This document shows positions 1 to 9,387 of a DNA stretch of 64,000 nucleotides, one piece after another. Origin of the DNA: Neoroseomonas eburnea (lineage in GTDB: Bacteria > Pseudomonadota > Alphaproteobacteria > Acetobacterales > Acetobacteraceae); assembly GCF_018129005.1 (NCBI RefSeq), contig NZ_JAAEDL010000013.1, positions 62,001-126,000 of the forward strand, read 5' to 3'. Numbering within the stretch: position 1 is the first letter of the stretch; every line of letters begins with the position of its first letter. The notes under the pieces were generated by a model, which was given only the letters and a program-made list of their open reading frames with translations, was not told where the DNA came from and ran no database searches. The position numbers and the translations under genes were made by a program.

Positions 1-1
1 G

Positions 2-883
2 ATCCGGGAGGCGCTGGGCGAACACGCGCCGATCCTGGTCGATCAGGAAGGCGGCCGCGTCGCGCGGCTGAAGCCGCCGCATTGGGAGGCCTTCCCCGCC
101 GCCGCCGCCTTCGAGGGCGCCCCGGCGCCCGCCGCGCGCGCCAATGCCCTGCTGCTCGGCGCCGCCTGCGTGGCGGAAGGGCTCGACGTGGTCTGCGCGC
201 CGGTGCTCGACCTGCGCCTGCCCGGCGCCCATGGGGTGATCGGCGACCGCGCCTTCTCGGCCGAGCCGGCGGAGATCGCGCGGCTCGGCGCCGCCTTCGT
301 CGCCGGCTTGCAGGATGCCGGCGCCATTCCGGTGATCAAGCACATTCCCGGCCATGGCCGCGCGCTCGCCGACAGCCACCATGAACTGCCGCGCGTCGGC
401 GCCCCGGCGGCGGAGCTTGCCGCCGACATCGCACCGTTCCGGGCGCTCGCGTGTTGCGGCGCCTGGGCAATGACGGCGCATGTGCTCTACGAGGCCTGGG
501 ATGCGGCGCTGCCCGCCACCATCTCTCCCGCGGTGGTACGGAACGTGATCCGTGACGAGATCGGCTTCGACGGGGTGCTGGTGACCGACGACCTGGCGAT
601 GGGCGCGCTGCAGGGGGCCTCGAACGACTTGGCCACGGCGGCGCTGGCGGCCGGCTGCGACCTGGTACTGCATTGCACGGGACGGCTGGCGGATACCGCC
701 GCGCTGCTGGCCGATTGCCCGCGGCTGACCGACCGCGCCGCGGCGCGCATGGCGGCCGCCCGCGCCGCGCGCGACGCCTTCCGCGACCGCGACCCGGGCA
801 GCCTGCGCGCCCTGCGGGATGCGATGCTCGGTGCCCGCACCGCCGGCCCGGCCGGCGCCGACCCGACCGCCCGGGAGGCCTGA
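2..883 (+). CDS. nagZ: Beta-N-acetylhexosaminidase (family GH3), 5' truncated
   Basis: The reading frame is open from the window edge, so the N-terminus is missing. NagZ removes N-acetylglucosamine from muropeptides during cytoplasmic peptidoglycan recycling. The sequence shows the GH3 signature DQEGGRVARL near the start, then KHIPGHG followed by DSHHELP, which carries the catalytic Asp-His pair of the NagZ loop, and DDLAMGAL with the nucleophile Asp. Its TGA overlaps the ATG of the following membrane protease by one base, so the two are translationally coupled. Family assignment is firm; only the missing upstream part is unknown. Confidence 0.93.
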   Translation: MREALGEHAPILVDQEGGRVARLKPPHWEAFPAAAAFEGAPAPAARANALLLGAACVAEGLDVVCAPVLDLRLPGAHGVIGDRAFSAEPAEIARLGAAFVAGLQDAGAIPVIKHIPGHGRALADSHHELPRVGAPAAELAADIAPFRALACCGAWAMTAHVLYEAWDAALPATISPAVVRNVIRDEIGFDGVLVTDDLAMGALQGASNDLATAALAAGCDLVLHCTGRLADTAALLADCPRLTDRAAARMAAARAARDAFRDRDPGSLRALRDAMLGARTAGPAGADPTAREA

Positions 884-1590
884 TGCCCGACTGGCTGCCG
901 GAAGCCGCGGCGGCGGTGCTCGCCGCCGTGCTCGCCATCACCATCCATGAGGCCGCGCACGGCTATGCCGCGCTGGCGCTGGGCGACGACACCGCGCAGC
1001 GGGCCGGGCGGATCAGCCTCAATCCGCTGCGCCATGTGGACCCGCTGGGCACGCTGATCGTGCCGGGGCTGATGGTGCTCGGCCAGTTGCTGACGATCGG
1101 GCAGGTGCAGGCGATGTTCGGCTGGGCGAAGCCCGTGCCGGTGGATATCTGGCGGCTGCGCAGCCCACGCTGGGGCATGGTGCTGGTCGCCGCGGCGGGG
1201 CCGGGGGTCAATGCGCTGCTGGCCTTCTCGGCGGCGCTGCTGGCGCATCTCGTCCTGGCTGCGCAGGGGATGATCGGGCCGGAGCTGACACAGTTCCTGC
1301 TGCGCTTCGTCGCGCTGTCCATCGTGGCGAACCTGGTGCTCGGCCTGTTCAACCTGCTGCCGGTGCCGCCGCTCGACGGCGGGCGGATCATGGTGGGGAT
1401 CCTGCCGCGGGCGCCGGCCATCGCGCTGGCGCGCGCCGAGCCCTATGGCATGATGATCGTGATCCTGGTGCTGTTCGTGCTGCCCATGGCGGTGCCGGCC
1501 TGGGACCCGATGGCCTGGTTCGTCCGGCATGTCGTGGCACCCGCCTTCGACCTCGTGCTGCTGGCGGCCGGGCATGGAGGCGGAGGATGA
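883..1590 (+). CDS. M50-family (site-2-protease-like) membrane metalloprotease
   Basis: This is a 235-residue integral membrane zinc protease of the short rhomboid-like S2P group. HEAAH (His22, Glu23, His26) lies in the first membrane segment and provides two zinc ligands plus the catalytic Glu. NLLPVPPLDGGRI near residue 160 provides the third ligand, Asp165. There are about five or six hydrophobic segments and no PDZ domain. The ATG overlaps the nagZ stop, and the end overlaps the scpA start by four bases, so it sits inside a nagZ-protease-scpA-scpB operon. The substrate is unknown; this short class is common in bacteria and usually uncharacterised. Confidence 0.9.
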   Translation: MPDWLPEAAAAVLAAVLAITIHEAAHGYAALALGDDTAQRAGRISLNPLRHVDPLGTLIVPGLMVLGQLLTIGQVQAMFGWAKPVPVDIWRLRSPRWGMVLVAAAGPGVNALLAFSAALLAHLVLAAQGMIGPELTQFLLRFVALSIVANLVLGLFNLLPVPPLDGGRIMVGILPRAPAIALARAEPYGMMIVILVLFVLPMAVPAWDPMAWFVRHVVAPAFDLVLLAAGHGGGG

Positions 1591-2345
1591 GCGAGTCGCT
1601 CCAGCTCCATCTCGAAGGGTTCGAGGGGCCGCTCGACCTGCTGCTGGAACTCGCTCGCGCGCAGAAGGTGGACATCGCGAAGATCTCCATCGTCGCGCTG
1701 GTAGACCAGTACCTGGCGGTGATCGAGGGGGCGCGGCGGGTGCGCCTGGAACTCGCCGCGGATTGGCTGGTGATGGCGGCCTGGCTCGCCTGGCTGAAAT
1801 CCCGCCTGCTGGTGCCGCCCGAGGAGGCCGAGGGCGAGGACGCCGAGGCGCTGGCCGAACAGCTCGCCGACCGGCTGGCCGAGCTGGAACGCATGCGCGC
1901 CGCCGCCCTGTGGCTGAACCGCCGGCCCTGGCTGGGGCATGACGTCTTCGCCCGCGGCGCGCCGGAAAGCCTGCGCGTCGAGGACCGCACCGGGCTGCAT
2001 GCCGACCTGCCGGCGCTGCTGCAATCCTACGTGGCGGCGCGCCGGCGCGCCCTGGCCCGCCGCCCGTACCGGCCGAAGCCGCGAAAGCTCTTCACCGTGC
2101 AGGAGGCGCTCGACCGCCTGACCCGGCTGGTCGGCGCGCTGCCCTCCTGGTCGGTGCTGCAGGGATTCCTGCCGGATACCATCCTCGACCCGCTGGAACG
2201 TCGCGCGGCCCTTGCCAGCACGCTCGTGGCAGGCTTGGAGATGGCGCGCGGCGGCGGGATCGAGATCCGCCAGGAGGAGGCCTTCGGCCCCATCCTGCTC
2301 CGCCGCCGGCCGGAGGAGGATTCATCGGATGAACGGACGGCCTGA
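1587..2345 (+). CDS. scpA: Segregation and condensation protein A (kleisin)
   Basis: The 252-residue protein opens with LEGFEGPLDLLLELARAQKVDI, the typical ScpA N-terminus that contacts the SMC neck, and ends with a C-terminal winged helix that binds the SMC head. The middle is Glu- and Ala-rich. ScpA closes the ring of the Smc-ScpAB complex that compacts and segregates the chromosome. It starts with an ATGA overlap on the M50 protease, and its last 17 bases overlap the chosen scpB start. Length and ends are normal for the family. Confidence 0.95.
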   Translation: MSESLQLHLEGFEGPLDLLLELARAQKVDIAKISIVALVDQYLAVIEGARRVRLELAADWLVMAAWLAWLKSRLLVPPEEAEGEDAEALAEQLADRLAELERMRAAALWLNRRPWLGHDVFARGAPESLRVEDRTGLHADLPALLQSYVAARRRALARRPYRPKPRKLFTVQEALDRLTRLVGALPSWSVLQGFLPDTILDPLERRAALASTLVAGLEMARGGGIEIRQEEAFGPILLRRRPEEDSSDERTA

Positions 2346-3342
2346 GGCGGCGGGCGAGGGGCCCGCCCCGGCGCCGGAACGGGGCGAGGGAGGGGAGGAC
2401 ACCCCCGCCCTGGCGCCGGTCGCGCCCGTGCCGTCGGAGGCCCTGCCGCAGGGCGAGGCATCGCTCGCCGCAGCGGGCGACGATGCGGGCTGTCGGCCCG
2501 AGACGGACGAGGCCGCGAGCGAGCACGCGGTCGGCCCGGCGCCCGGGGATGGGCCGGAAACGGCACCCGGGACCGAGGGCGTCGGTGACGTGCCCGTCGC
2601 CTCCGCCGATGAGATCTCGCCTTTGGCGGACGCGCCCGACCCCGCGCTGCTCGCCGCCGGCGTGCGCATCGCCGAGGCGCTGATCTTCGCCTCCGACCGC
2701 CCTGTGACCCCGGCGGTGCTGTCGGCGGTGTTGCCGGAGGGGCTCTCCGCGGCCGTGGCGGTCGCGGCCCTCGCCGCCGCCTGCGAAGGGCGTGGCGTGG
2801 TGCTGGCCGAGGTCGCCGGCGGCTGGGCCTTCCGTACCGCGCCGGACCTGGCGCAGCGCCTGACCAAGGTGGTGCAGGCGCCGCGCCGCCTGCCGCGCGC
2901 GGCGATGGAGGCGCTGTCCGTCATCGCCTACCACCAGCCCTGCACGCGCGGCGAGATCGAGGAGATCCGCGGCGCGAGTCTCGCCCAGACGACGCTCGAG
3001 GCGCTGCTGGAACTTGGCCTGATCGCCCCGCGGGGACGGCGCGAGGTGCCGGGGCGGCCGACCCTGTGGGGCACCACGCCGAAGTTCCTCGAGCAGTTCG
3101 GCCTCAAGGCGCTGTCCGACCTGCCGCGCAAGGAGGAACTGGTTACCGCCGAGACCGGCCCCGCCCTGCCGGGCCTGGCGACTGCGGCGGCGCAGGTCCC
3201 GGGGCCAGCCGATGGTGATGCCGACTCCGAGGCGGCGGAAGTATCGCCCGCGATCGGGTCGGAAGCGCCACCGGTCGCGGCCGAGCCGGGCGCGCCCGCC
3301 GATGCGCGCCCCCTGGCGGCCGACAGCCCGCCCGGCGCCTGA
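2329..3342 (+). CDS. scpB: Segregation and condensation protein B with long acidic tails
   Basis: ScpB is the dimeric winged-helix (kite) partner of ScpA in the condensin complex. The family core runs from about residue 104 (LLAAGVRIAEALIFAS) to about residue 270, including the conserved ALSVIAYHQPCTRGEIEEIRG stretch and PGRPTLWGTTPKFLEQFGL. At 337 residues it is longer than usual (about 180-250). The extra length is an Ala/Pro/Glu/Asp-rich N-terminal tail of about 100 residues and a low-complexity C-terminal tail. The ATG at 2329 overlaps scpA; the true start could be further in, at a GTG, because the tail is not conserved. Confidence 0.88.
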   Translation: MNGRPEAAGEGPAPAPERGEGGEDTPALAPVAPVPSEALPQGEASLAAAGDDAGCRPETDEAASEHAVGPAPGDGPETAPGTEGVGDVPVASADEISPLADAPDPALLAAGVRIAEALIFASDRPVTPAVLSAVLPEGLSAAVAVAALAAACEGRGVVLAEVAGGWAFRTAPDLAQRLTKVVQAPRRLPRAAMEALSVIAYHQPCTRGEIEEIRGASLAQTTLEALLELGLIAPRGRREVPGRPTLWGTTPKFLEQFGLKALSDLPRKEELVTAETGPALPGLATAAAQVPGPADGDADSEAAEVSPAIGSEAPPVAAEPGAPADARPLAADSPPGA

Positions 3343-3355
3343 GGGCGAAGCAGAC

Positions 3356-4402
3356 TTGTCTCTCATCTTTCACGATATCCACCACGCCTATGGTGTCCGC
3401 GAGGTGCTGCGCGGCATCGATCTCTCGGTGGCCCCCGGCGAGATCGTCTGCCTGCTGGGTGCCTCGGGCTGCGGCAAGACGACGCTGCTGCGTCTCGCCG
3501 CCGGGCTTGAGCCCTTGCAGGCCGGACGCATCGAACTCGGCGGCCAGGTCATTGCCGAGCCAGGACGGGACGTGCCGCCGGAACGCCGCGGCGTCGGCTT
3601 CGTCTTCCAGGACTACGCGCTGTTCCCGCATCTCACGGTGGCCGAAAACGTCGCCTTCGGCCTGCGCTTCGCACCCAAGGGCGAACGCGGCTGGCGGGTG
3701 ATGGACGCGCTCGCGCGCGTGGGGCTTGAAGCCTACCAGGCGGCCTTCCCGCACATGCTCTCCGGCGGGCAGCAGCAGCGCGTCGCGCTCGCCCGGGCGC
3801 TGGCGCCGCGCCCCTCGGTGCTGCTGCTGGACGAGGCCTTCGCCAGCCTCGATGCGCGCCTGCGGGAACAGGTGCGCGACGACACGCTGCATGTGCTGCA
3901 GACCTCCGGCATCGCCACCCTGCTGGTGACGCACGACTCGGAGGAGGCGATGTTCATGGGCGACCGCATCGCCCTGATGCGGGAAGGGCGGATCCTGCAG
4001 CTCGGCCCGCCCGAAGCGCTCTATTTCGGCCCGGTGGACCGCTATGTGGCGACCTTCCTCGGCGAGGTGAACCGCTTGCCCTCCCGCGTGCAGGATGGCC
4101 AGGCGGAAACCGCGATCGGCACCCTGCCGGCGCGGGAGATGGCCGACGGCACGGTGGTCGAGGTGCTGGTCCGCCCCGAAGGCCTGCGCCTCGGCGCCGA
4201 GAATGCGCACGAGGCGGAGGTCGAGGCCTGCCGTCTGCTCGGCGCCACCACGCTCGTCCACCTGGCGCTACCGGATGGGGCGGGGGGGCTGCTGCACCTG
4301 CATGCCCGGCTGCCCCCGGGGCGGCGCCTCGCACGTGGCGAGCGCGTAACGGTCGCGATCGACCCCGAGCGGGCCTTCGTCTTTCCGCCCGAGGCTACCT
4401 AG
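3356..4402 (+). CDS. ABC transporter ATPase, ferric-iron/Fbp (AfuC-like) type, without permease
   Basis: The protein has 348 residues if read from TTG 3356, which lies just behind a purine-rich GAGGGCGAAG. It shows Walker A GASGCGKTT, Q-loop VFQDYALFPH, signature LSGGQQQR, Walker B LLLDEAFASLD and the switch His in LLVTHD, followed by a TOBE-like C-terminal domain. This matches the FbpC/PotA class that energises uptake of ferric iron or related solutes. No permease or binding protein is nearby, so the partner must be encoded elsewhere. It sits 13 bases after scpB and just before tatB, the place where tatA is often found in alphaproteobacteria. The substrate cannot be read from the sequence. 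Confidence 0.85.
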   Translation: MSLIFHDIHHAYGVREVLRGIDLSVAPGEIVCLLGASGCGKTTLLRLAAGLEPLQAGRIELGGQVIAEPGRDVPPERRGVGFVFQDYALFPHLTVAENVAFGLRFAPKGERGWRVMDALARVGLEAYQAAFPHMLSGGQQQRVALARALAPRPSVLLLDEAFASLDARLREQVRDDTLHVLQTSGIATLLVTHDSEEAMFMGDRIALMREGRILQLGPPEALYFGPVDRYVATFLGEVNRLPSRVQDGQAETAIGTLPAREMADGTVVEVLVRPEGLRLGAENAHEAEVEACRLLGATTLVHLALPDGAGGLLHLHARLPPGRRLARGERVTVAIDPERAFVFPPEAT

Positions 4403-4485
4403 ATAGACGTGGCCGCATTGGCGGCTTGCCGGCTTCCTGCTAACGGGGCGTCCCCCGAGGCGCATGGAGCCGGGGAAGGGAGCGC

Positions 4486-4992
4486 ATGTTCGACCTGGCC
4501 TGGTCCGAGATCGCCTTGATTGCCGTGGTGGCGCTTGTCGTCATCGGGCCCAAGGACCTGCCCGACGCCATCAAGGGCGTGGCGAAGGGCATCCAGTCGC
4601 TGCGCCGCAAGGTGGCGGAGTTCCAGCAGCAGGCCGACGAGCTGGTGCGTGAGGCCAAGCTCGACGACGTGCGCAACCAGATCGCCGAAGTACGCAGCAC
4701 CATCAGCGACATCCGCAACTTCGACATCAAGGGCGAGATCGAGAAGGCGGTGGATGCGGACGGCACGGTCCGCAAGACCTTCCAGGACGACCCGCTGAGC
4801 AGCGGGCCGACACCCGAGCCCTGGGCGCCGCCGCCGGTGCCCGATGCGCCGCCCTTCGTGCCGCCGGAGGTCGCGCGGTGGTCCGCGCCGCCGCCGCCCC
4901 CGCTGCCCGAGCCGCCGCCGCCCGCGCCTGCCCCCGCCTTCGTGCCGCCGTCGACCGAGCCGCCGAAGCCCACCGCCACTCCGAGCGTCTGA
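4486..4992 (+). CDS. tatB: Sec-independent (Tat) translocase subunit TatB
   Basis: This 168-residue protein begins with a single membrane helix (FDLAWSEIALIAVVALVVIGPKDLP). The Glu at position 8, the GPKDLP hinge and the following amphipathic helix are diagnostic for TatB. A charged coiled segment follows, then a Pro/Ala-rich tail (residues about 110-165) of low conservation. TatB forms the twin-arginine substrate receptor with TatC in the inner membrane. tatC starts only 13 bases downstream, so they are co-transcribed. No tatA is present in the 83 bases upstream or elsewhere in the window. Confidence 0.92.
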   Translation: MFDLAWSEIALIAVVALVVIGPKDLPDAIKGVAKGIQSLRRKVAEFQQQADELVREAKLDDVRNQIAEVRSTISDIRNFDIKGEIEKAVDADGTVRKTFQDDPLSSGPTPEPWAPPPVPDAPPFVPPEVARWSAPPPPPLPEPPPPAPAPAFVPPSTEPPKPTATPSV

Positions 4993-5005
4993 GGGACCGG
5001 CAGCC

Positions 5006-5791
5006 TTGGCTCTCTCCCCTGAAGAAGACACCATCGACGACAAGCCGATGCCGCTGATGGACCACCTCAAGGAGCTGCGTCAGCGGCTCCTGTGGTCGGT
5101 CGGCGCCTTCATCCTGGCATTTGCCGTCTGCTACTACTTCTCGCAGCAGATCTACGCCTTCCTCGCGCAGCCGCTCGCCGACATCCTGCATCGGCAATCG
5201 GGCAGCGAGCGGCGGATGATCTTCACCGCGCTCTACGAGGCCTTCTTCACCTACCTGAAGGTGGCCTTCTTCGGCGCCGTGTTCTTCTCCTTCCCGATGT
5301 GGGCGACGCAGCTCTGGCTGTTCATCGCGCCGGGGCTGTACCGCAGCGAGAAGCGGGCGATCTACCCGTTCCTCATCGCCTCGCCCTTCCTGTTCGTGAT
5401 GGGTGCGGCGCTCGCCTACTACTTCATCTTCCCGCTGGCCTGGCAGTTCTTCATCTCCTTCGAGACGCCGCCGGGGTCGGGCGGCATCCCGATCCAGCTC
5501 GAGGCGAAGGTCGGCGAGTACCTCTCCCTCGTCATGCACATGATCCTGGCCTTCGGGATTGCCTTCCAGTTGCCGGTGCTGCTGACGCTGCTGGTCAAGG
5601 TCGGCATTCTCAACGTCGAGACGCTGCGCAAGGGGCGGCGCTACGCCGTGGTCGGCATGTTCGTGGTGGCGGCGGTGATCACGCCGCCCGACATCATCAG
5701 CCAGATCGGCCTCGCGGTGCCGCTGATCCTGCTCTACGAGATCTCCATCTTCGCGGCGCGCTGGGTGGCGCCGAAGCGCGACGACAGTTGA
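5006..5791 (+). CDS. tatC: Sec-independent (Tat) translocase subunit TatC
   Basis: TatC is the polytopic receptor for twin-arginine signal peptides. The chosen TTG start at 5006 follows GAGGGA by about ten bases and gives 261 residues; ATG 5048 ([15 protein letters not shown]) is the alternative. [11 protein letters not shown] is the conserved N-terminus of TatC. Six hydrophobic segments follow, with the conserved loops [21 protein letters not shown] and the SFETPPG region after TM3. It pairs with tatB immediately upstream and is followed after 77 bases by serS, the usual alphaproteobacterial order. Confidence 0.93.
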   Translation: MALSPEEDTIDDKPMPLMDHLKELRQRLLWSVGAFILAFAVCYYFSQQIYAFLAQPLADILHRQSGSERRMIFTALYEAFFTYLKVAFFGAVFFSFPMWATQLWLFIAPGLYRSEKRAIYPFLIASPFLFVMGAALAYYFIFPLAWQFFISFETPPGSGGIPIQLEAKVGEYLSLVMHMILAFGIAFQLPVLLTLLVKVGILNVETLRKGRRYAVVGMFVVAAVITPPDIISQIGLAVPLILLYEISIFAARWVAPKRDDS

Positions 5792-5868
5792 TCCCCGCGG
5801 CGCGGCGTGCCGGTGGCGCGCCGCGCGAGGACGGGATACCCCCAGCTCGGTTCGAGAGGCTTTTCGCG

Positions 5869-7137
5869 ATGCATGACATCAGGGCGGTGCGGGCGGACCC
5901 CGCGGGCTTCGACGCGGCGCTGGCGCGGCGCGGGGTGGATCCGGTGTCCGCGGCGATCCTGCGGCATGACGAGGCGCGCCGCGCGGCCCACACCGCGCTG
6001 CAGGAAAGGCAGGCCCGCCGCAACGCCATCGCCAAGGAGATCGGCATGGCGAAGCGCCAGGGCGGCGACACCGCCGCCCTGGAAGCCGAGGCCGTCGCGC
6101 TGCGCGACGAGATGGCCGCGCTGGAGGCCGCCGCCGCCGCCGCGGAAGGCGAACAGACCGCGCTGCTGGAGGCCCTGCCCAATATCCTCGACGCCGAGGT
6201 GCCGGACGGCGCGGACGAGACCGCCAATGTCGTCCTGCACCAGCACGGCGATATCCCGAACCATCCCTTCCTGCCGAAGCAGCATTTCGAGCTCGGCGAG
6301 GCGCTCGGGCTGATGGATTTCGGCATGGCGGCGAAGCTCGCCGGGTCGCGCTTCACCGTGCTGAAGGGCGCGCTGGCGCGGCTCGAACGCGCGCTGGGGC
6401 AGTGGATGATCAGCCTGCACACCGAGGCGCACGGCTACAGCGAGACCTCCGTGCCGCTGCTGGTGAACGACGCCACCATGTACGGCACGGGCCAGCTTCC
6501 GAAGTTCAGCGAGGACCTGTTCCGCACCACGGACGGCCGCTGGCTGGTGCCGACCGCCGAGGTGCCGCTGACCAATTTCGCGCGGGACGAGATCCTGTCC
6601 GAGGCCGAACTGCCGATCCGCCTGACTGCGCTGACGCCCTGCTTCCGCTCGGAAGCCGGCAGCGCCGGGCGCGACACGCGCGGCATGCTGCGCCAGCACC
6701 AGTTCTGGAAGGTGGAGATGGTCTCCATCACCACTCCGGGAGAAAGCGCCGCCGAGCACGAGCGCATGACGCGCTGCGCCGAGCGGGTGCTGACCGACCT
6801 CGGCCTGACCTGGAGGCGGATCATCCTGTCCTCCGGCGATACCGGATTCGGGGCGGCGCGGACCTATGACCTGGAGGTCTGGCTGCCGGGCCAGCAGGCC
6901 TGGCGGGAGATCTCCTCCTGCTCCAACTGCCGCGACTTCCAGGCCCGGCGGATGAATGCGCGCTTCAAGCCGAAGGAAGGCAAGGGCAACGTCTTCGTCC
7001 ACACGCTGAACGGTTCGGGCGTCGCGGTCGGGCGCGCGCTGATCGCGGTGATGGAAACCTACCAGCAGGAGGACGGCAGCATCCGCGTCCCCGATGTGCT
7101 GCTGCCCTTCATGGGCGGGGTCAGCCGGATCGGCTGA
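5869..7137 (+). CDS. serS: Seryl-tRNA synthetase
   Basis: A class II synthetase of 422 residues that charges tRNA-Ser. The N-terminal half is a long Ala/Glu/Arg coiled-coil arm (about residues 30-105) that recognises the long variable arm of tRNA-Ser. The catalytic core shows motif 2 ([21 protein letters not shown]) and motif 3 ([18 protein letters not shown]). The ATG at 5869 gives the canonical [11 protein letters not shown] start. The last 17 bases overlap, tail to tail, the convergent metallo-hydrolase gene on the other strand. A tRNA-Ser gene lies in this same window near 33 kb. Confidence 0.96.
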   Translation: MHDIRAVRADPAGFDAALARRGVDPVSAAILRHDEARRAAHTALQERQARRNAIAKEIGMAKRQGGDTAALEAEAVALRDEMAALEAAAAAAEGEQTALLEALPNILDAEVPDGADETANVVLHQHGDIPNHPFLPKQHFELGEALGLMDFGMAAKLAGSRFTVLKGALARLERALGQWMISLHTEAHGYSETSVPLLVNDATMYGTGQLPKFSEDLFRTTDGRWLVPTAEVPLTNFARDEILSEAELPIRLTALTPCFRSEAGSAGRDTRGMLRQHQFWKVEMVSITTPGESAAEHERMTRCAERVLTDLGLTWRRIILSSGDTGFGAARTYDLEVWLPGQQAWREISSCSNCRDFQARRMNARFKPKEGKGNVFVHTLNGSGVAVGRALIAVMETYQQEDGSIRVPDVLLPFMGGVSRIG

Positions 7138-8083
7138 GCGGGATCGTCAGCGTCTCGCCGAAGGCGGGGATGCGGAAATCGGCATCCCCGCGAAGCGCGA
7201 TCAGGCGCTGGGCGGGTTCGCCGATCGGCTCGCGCGTCAGCTTGAAGACGCCGAAATGCATGGCGATCGAGGTGCGGGCGCGCAGCGTGTGGTGCGCCTG
7301 CAGGGCCTCGGTCACGTCCATGTGGACGGTGCGCATGAACCAGCGGGGATCGTAGGCACCGATCGGCACCATCGCCACGTCGAAGGGGCCGAGCCGTTCG
7401 CCGATCTCGGCGAAATGCGGACCCCAGGCGCTGTCGCCGCAGAAGAAGGCCCGCACGCCGCCCGAGGTTTCCACCGCGAAGCCGCCCCACAGCGCGCGGC
7501 AGCGATCGCCCAGGCCGCGCGCCGAGCCGTGCCGCATCGGCAGGTAGGTGATGTGGTGCCCGCCGGGCAGCCGATGCGTCTGCCACCAATCCAGTTCACG
7601 AACCGGGTCGAGCCCCGCGCGGGCGATCAGCGCCGCGTTGCCGAGACCGGTCAGCACCGGCGGCGCCCAGAGCCGGGCGATGCGCCGCAGCGTCGCCAGG
7701 TCCAGATGGTCGTAGTGATTGTGGGAGACCAGCACCGCATCGGGCCGGGGCAGGGCCTCCAACTGCTGCCCGGGTGGCCTCGCACGACGCGGACCGATGA
7801 AGCGGAAGGGGCTGGCGCGCTCGCTCCAGACCGGGTCGGTCAGCAGCACGGGACCGCCGGAAAAGGCGATGCAGAAGCTCGCATGGCCGATCGCCGTCAC
7901 CGCCACGTGACCGGGCGGCGGCGGCGCGGGCGGGGGGTGCGGCGGGTCCGTCAGGCGGCGCGGCCAGCGAGCGCCGTCCCCGCCCAGCATCAGCCGCAGC
8001 ACCTCAGGCAGCCGCTTGCCGCCCGGCGAACCGTCCGGGTTCAGGAAGCGTCCGGCCGCGTCGCGCTGCGCCGGCCGGCTCAC
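7121..8083 (-). CDS. Metallo-beta-lactamase-fold hydrolase (UlaG/NAPE-PLD-like)
   Basis: The 320-residue protein contains the metal-binding SHNHYDHLD motif, then [10 protein letters not shown] and a C-terminal MHFGVFKLT His. This set is typical of the RomA/NAPE-PLD-like branch of the MBL superfamily, whose members hydrolyse phosphodiester or lactone bonds. The N-terminal [10 protein letters not shown] stretch is also typical of this branch. The GTG start at 8083 overlaps the TGA of the DUF815 ATPase, so the two genes are coupled. The 3' end overlaps serS by 17 bases. The substrate is not predictable. Confidence 0.85.
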   Translation of the reverse strand: MSRPAQRDAAGRFLNPDGSPGGKRLPEVLRLMLGGDGARWPRRLTDPPHPPPAPPPPGHVAVTAIGHASFCIAFSGGPVLLTDPVWSERASPFRFIGPRRARPPGQQLEALPRPDAVLVSHNHYDHLDLATLRRIARLWAPPVLTGLGNAALIARAGLDPVRELDWWQTHRLPGGHHITYLPMRHGSARGLGDRCRALWGGFAVETSGGVRAFFCGDSAWGPHFAEIGERLGPFDVAMVPIGAYDPRWFMRTVHMDVTEALQAHHTLRARTSIAMHFGVFKLTREPIGEPAQRLIALRGDADFRIPAFGETLTIPLSRSG

Positions 8084-8943
8084 GCCGCGATCTTCACCCC
8101 GAGCCGTCCGGCGAGGTCGAGGATGAACTGCCAGGCCACGCGCCCGGACCGGCCGCCACGCGTCACCGACCATTCCACCGCCTGGCGGTGAAGCTCCTCG
8201 GTTTCGACCGGCAGGCCGAAATGCGCCGCGTAGCCCTCGATCATGGCGAAGAAGGTGTCCTGGTCGGCATTGTGGAAGCCGATCCAGAGGCCGAAGCGGT
8301 CGGAGAGGGAGACCTTCTCCTCCACCGCCTCGCCCGGGTTGATGGCCGTGCTGCGCTCGTTCTCGATCATGTCGCGCGACATCAGGTGGCGGCGGTTGGA
8401 GGTCGCGTAGAACAGCACGTTCTCGGGCCGGCCCTCGATGCCGCCGTCCAGCACCGACTTCAGCGCCTTGTAGTCGGCGTCCTCCTTCTCGAAGGAGAGG
8501 TCGTCGCAGAACACCAGGCAGCGGCGCGGCTGGGCGCGCAGCAGGCCGAGCAGGTCGGGCAGGGTGCGGATGTCCTCGCGGTGGATCTCGATCAGCGCCA
8601 GGCTGCCCGCGATCTCCCCGTTCGCCGCGGCATGCGCGGCCTTGACCAGGGAGGACTTGCCGGTGCCGCGGGCGCCCCACAGCATGGCGTTGTTGGCGGT
8701 GAAGCCGCGCGCGAAGCGCATCGTGTTCTCGAGCAGCAGGGACTTCTGGCGCTCCACCCCGCGCAGCAGCGCGATGGGCACGGCGGCGACGCGCGGCACG
8801 GGGGCGAGCCGCGCATGCGGCTCCGGGTGCCAGACGAAGGCATCCGCACCTTCCAGGCGCGGCGCGGCAGCCGGCGGCGGGGCCAGGCGCTCCAGCGCCT
8901 CGGCGATTCGGGTCAGGGCAGGGAGGAGGGTGGCGTCGTCCAT
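8080..8943 (-). CDS. DUF815-family AAA+ ATPase
   Basis: A 287-residue P-loop ATPase with Walker A GARGTGKSS near residue 96, followed by a Walker B-like CLVFCDDLSFE and a sensor-1-like VLFYATSNRRHLM. The RGFTANNAMLWGARGTGKSS and EERVSLSDRFGLWIGF-like segments are the hallmark of the DUF815 group. Its cellular role is unknown. It is transcribed divergently from yajC, a neighbourhood that is common in alphaproteobacteria, and is coupled by a four-base stop-start overlap to the downstream MBL-fold gene. Confidence 0.87.
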   Translation of the reverse strand: MDDATLLPALTRIAEALERLAPPPAAAPRLEGADAFVWHPEPHARLAPVPRVAAVPIALLRGVERQKSLLLENTMRFARGFTANNAMLWGARGTGKSSLVKAAHAAANGEIAGSLALIEIHREDIRTLPDLLGLLRAQPRRCLVFCDDLSFEKEDADYKALKSVLDGGIEGRPENVLFYATSNRRHLMSRDMIENERSTAINPGEAVEEKVSLSDRFGLWIGFHNADQDTFFAMIEGYAAHFGLPVETEELHRQAVEWSVTRGGRSGRVAWQFILDLAGRLGVKIAA

Positions 8944-9033
8944 GCTCCGCCGAATAGGCCCGGACGCTATTGACGGGAAGGGGCGGGCGGCTAGGTTGCC
9001 GCGCCTTCACGCCGGTAGACGGAACAACGCCAC

Positions 9034-9387
9034 ATGTGGACCCCCTTCGGGATCTCGACCGCCCACGCCCAGGATGCCGCCGCCGGCGGCGCCGCCGGGA
9101 TCGCGATGCAGCTCATGCCGCTGGTGCTGATCTTCGTCGTCTTCTACTTCCTGTTGATCCGTCCGCAGCAGAAGAAGATGAAGGAGCACCGGGAGATGCT
9201 CGGCCAGCTCAAGCGCAACGACCGCGTGGTGACGGCGGGCGGCATCGTCGCGACCATCACCAAGGTGAAGGAAGGCTCGGACGAGATCGAGGCCGAGATC
9301 GCGCCGAATGTGCGCGTGAGCCTCGTGCGCGGCACCATCACCAGCGTGATCCGCCCGCAGGCGGCCAATGACGAGAAGGCGGGCTGA
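9034..9387 (+). CDS. yajC: Preprotein translocase accessory subunit YajC
   Basis: A 117-residue single-span membrane protein. It has a short periplasmic N-terminus, one hydrophobic segment (about residues 27-46, LMPLVLIFVVFYFLLIRPQQ), then the conserved RPQQKKMKEHREMLGQLKRND and a small beta domain. YajC joins SecDF in the holotranslocon. secD and secF normally follow directly, but here a 350-base gap and a histidine kinase follow. The ATG at 9034 gives a sensible N-terminus; the earlier in-frame region is not conserved. Confidence 0.94.
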   Translation: MWTPFGISTAHAQDAAAGGAAGIAMQLMPLVLIFVVFYFLLIRPQQKKMKEHREMLGQLKRNDRVVTAGGIVATITKVKEGSDEIEAEIAPNVRVSLVRGTITSVIRPQAANDEKAG

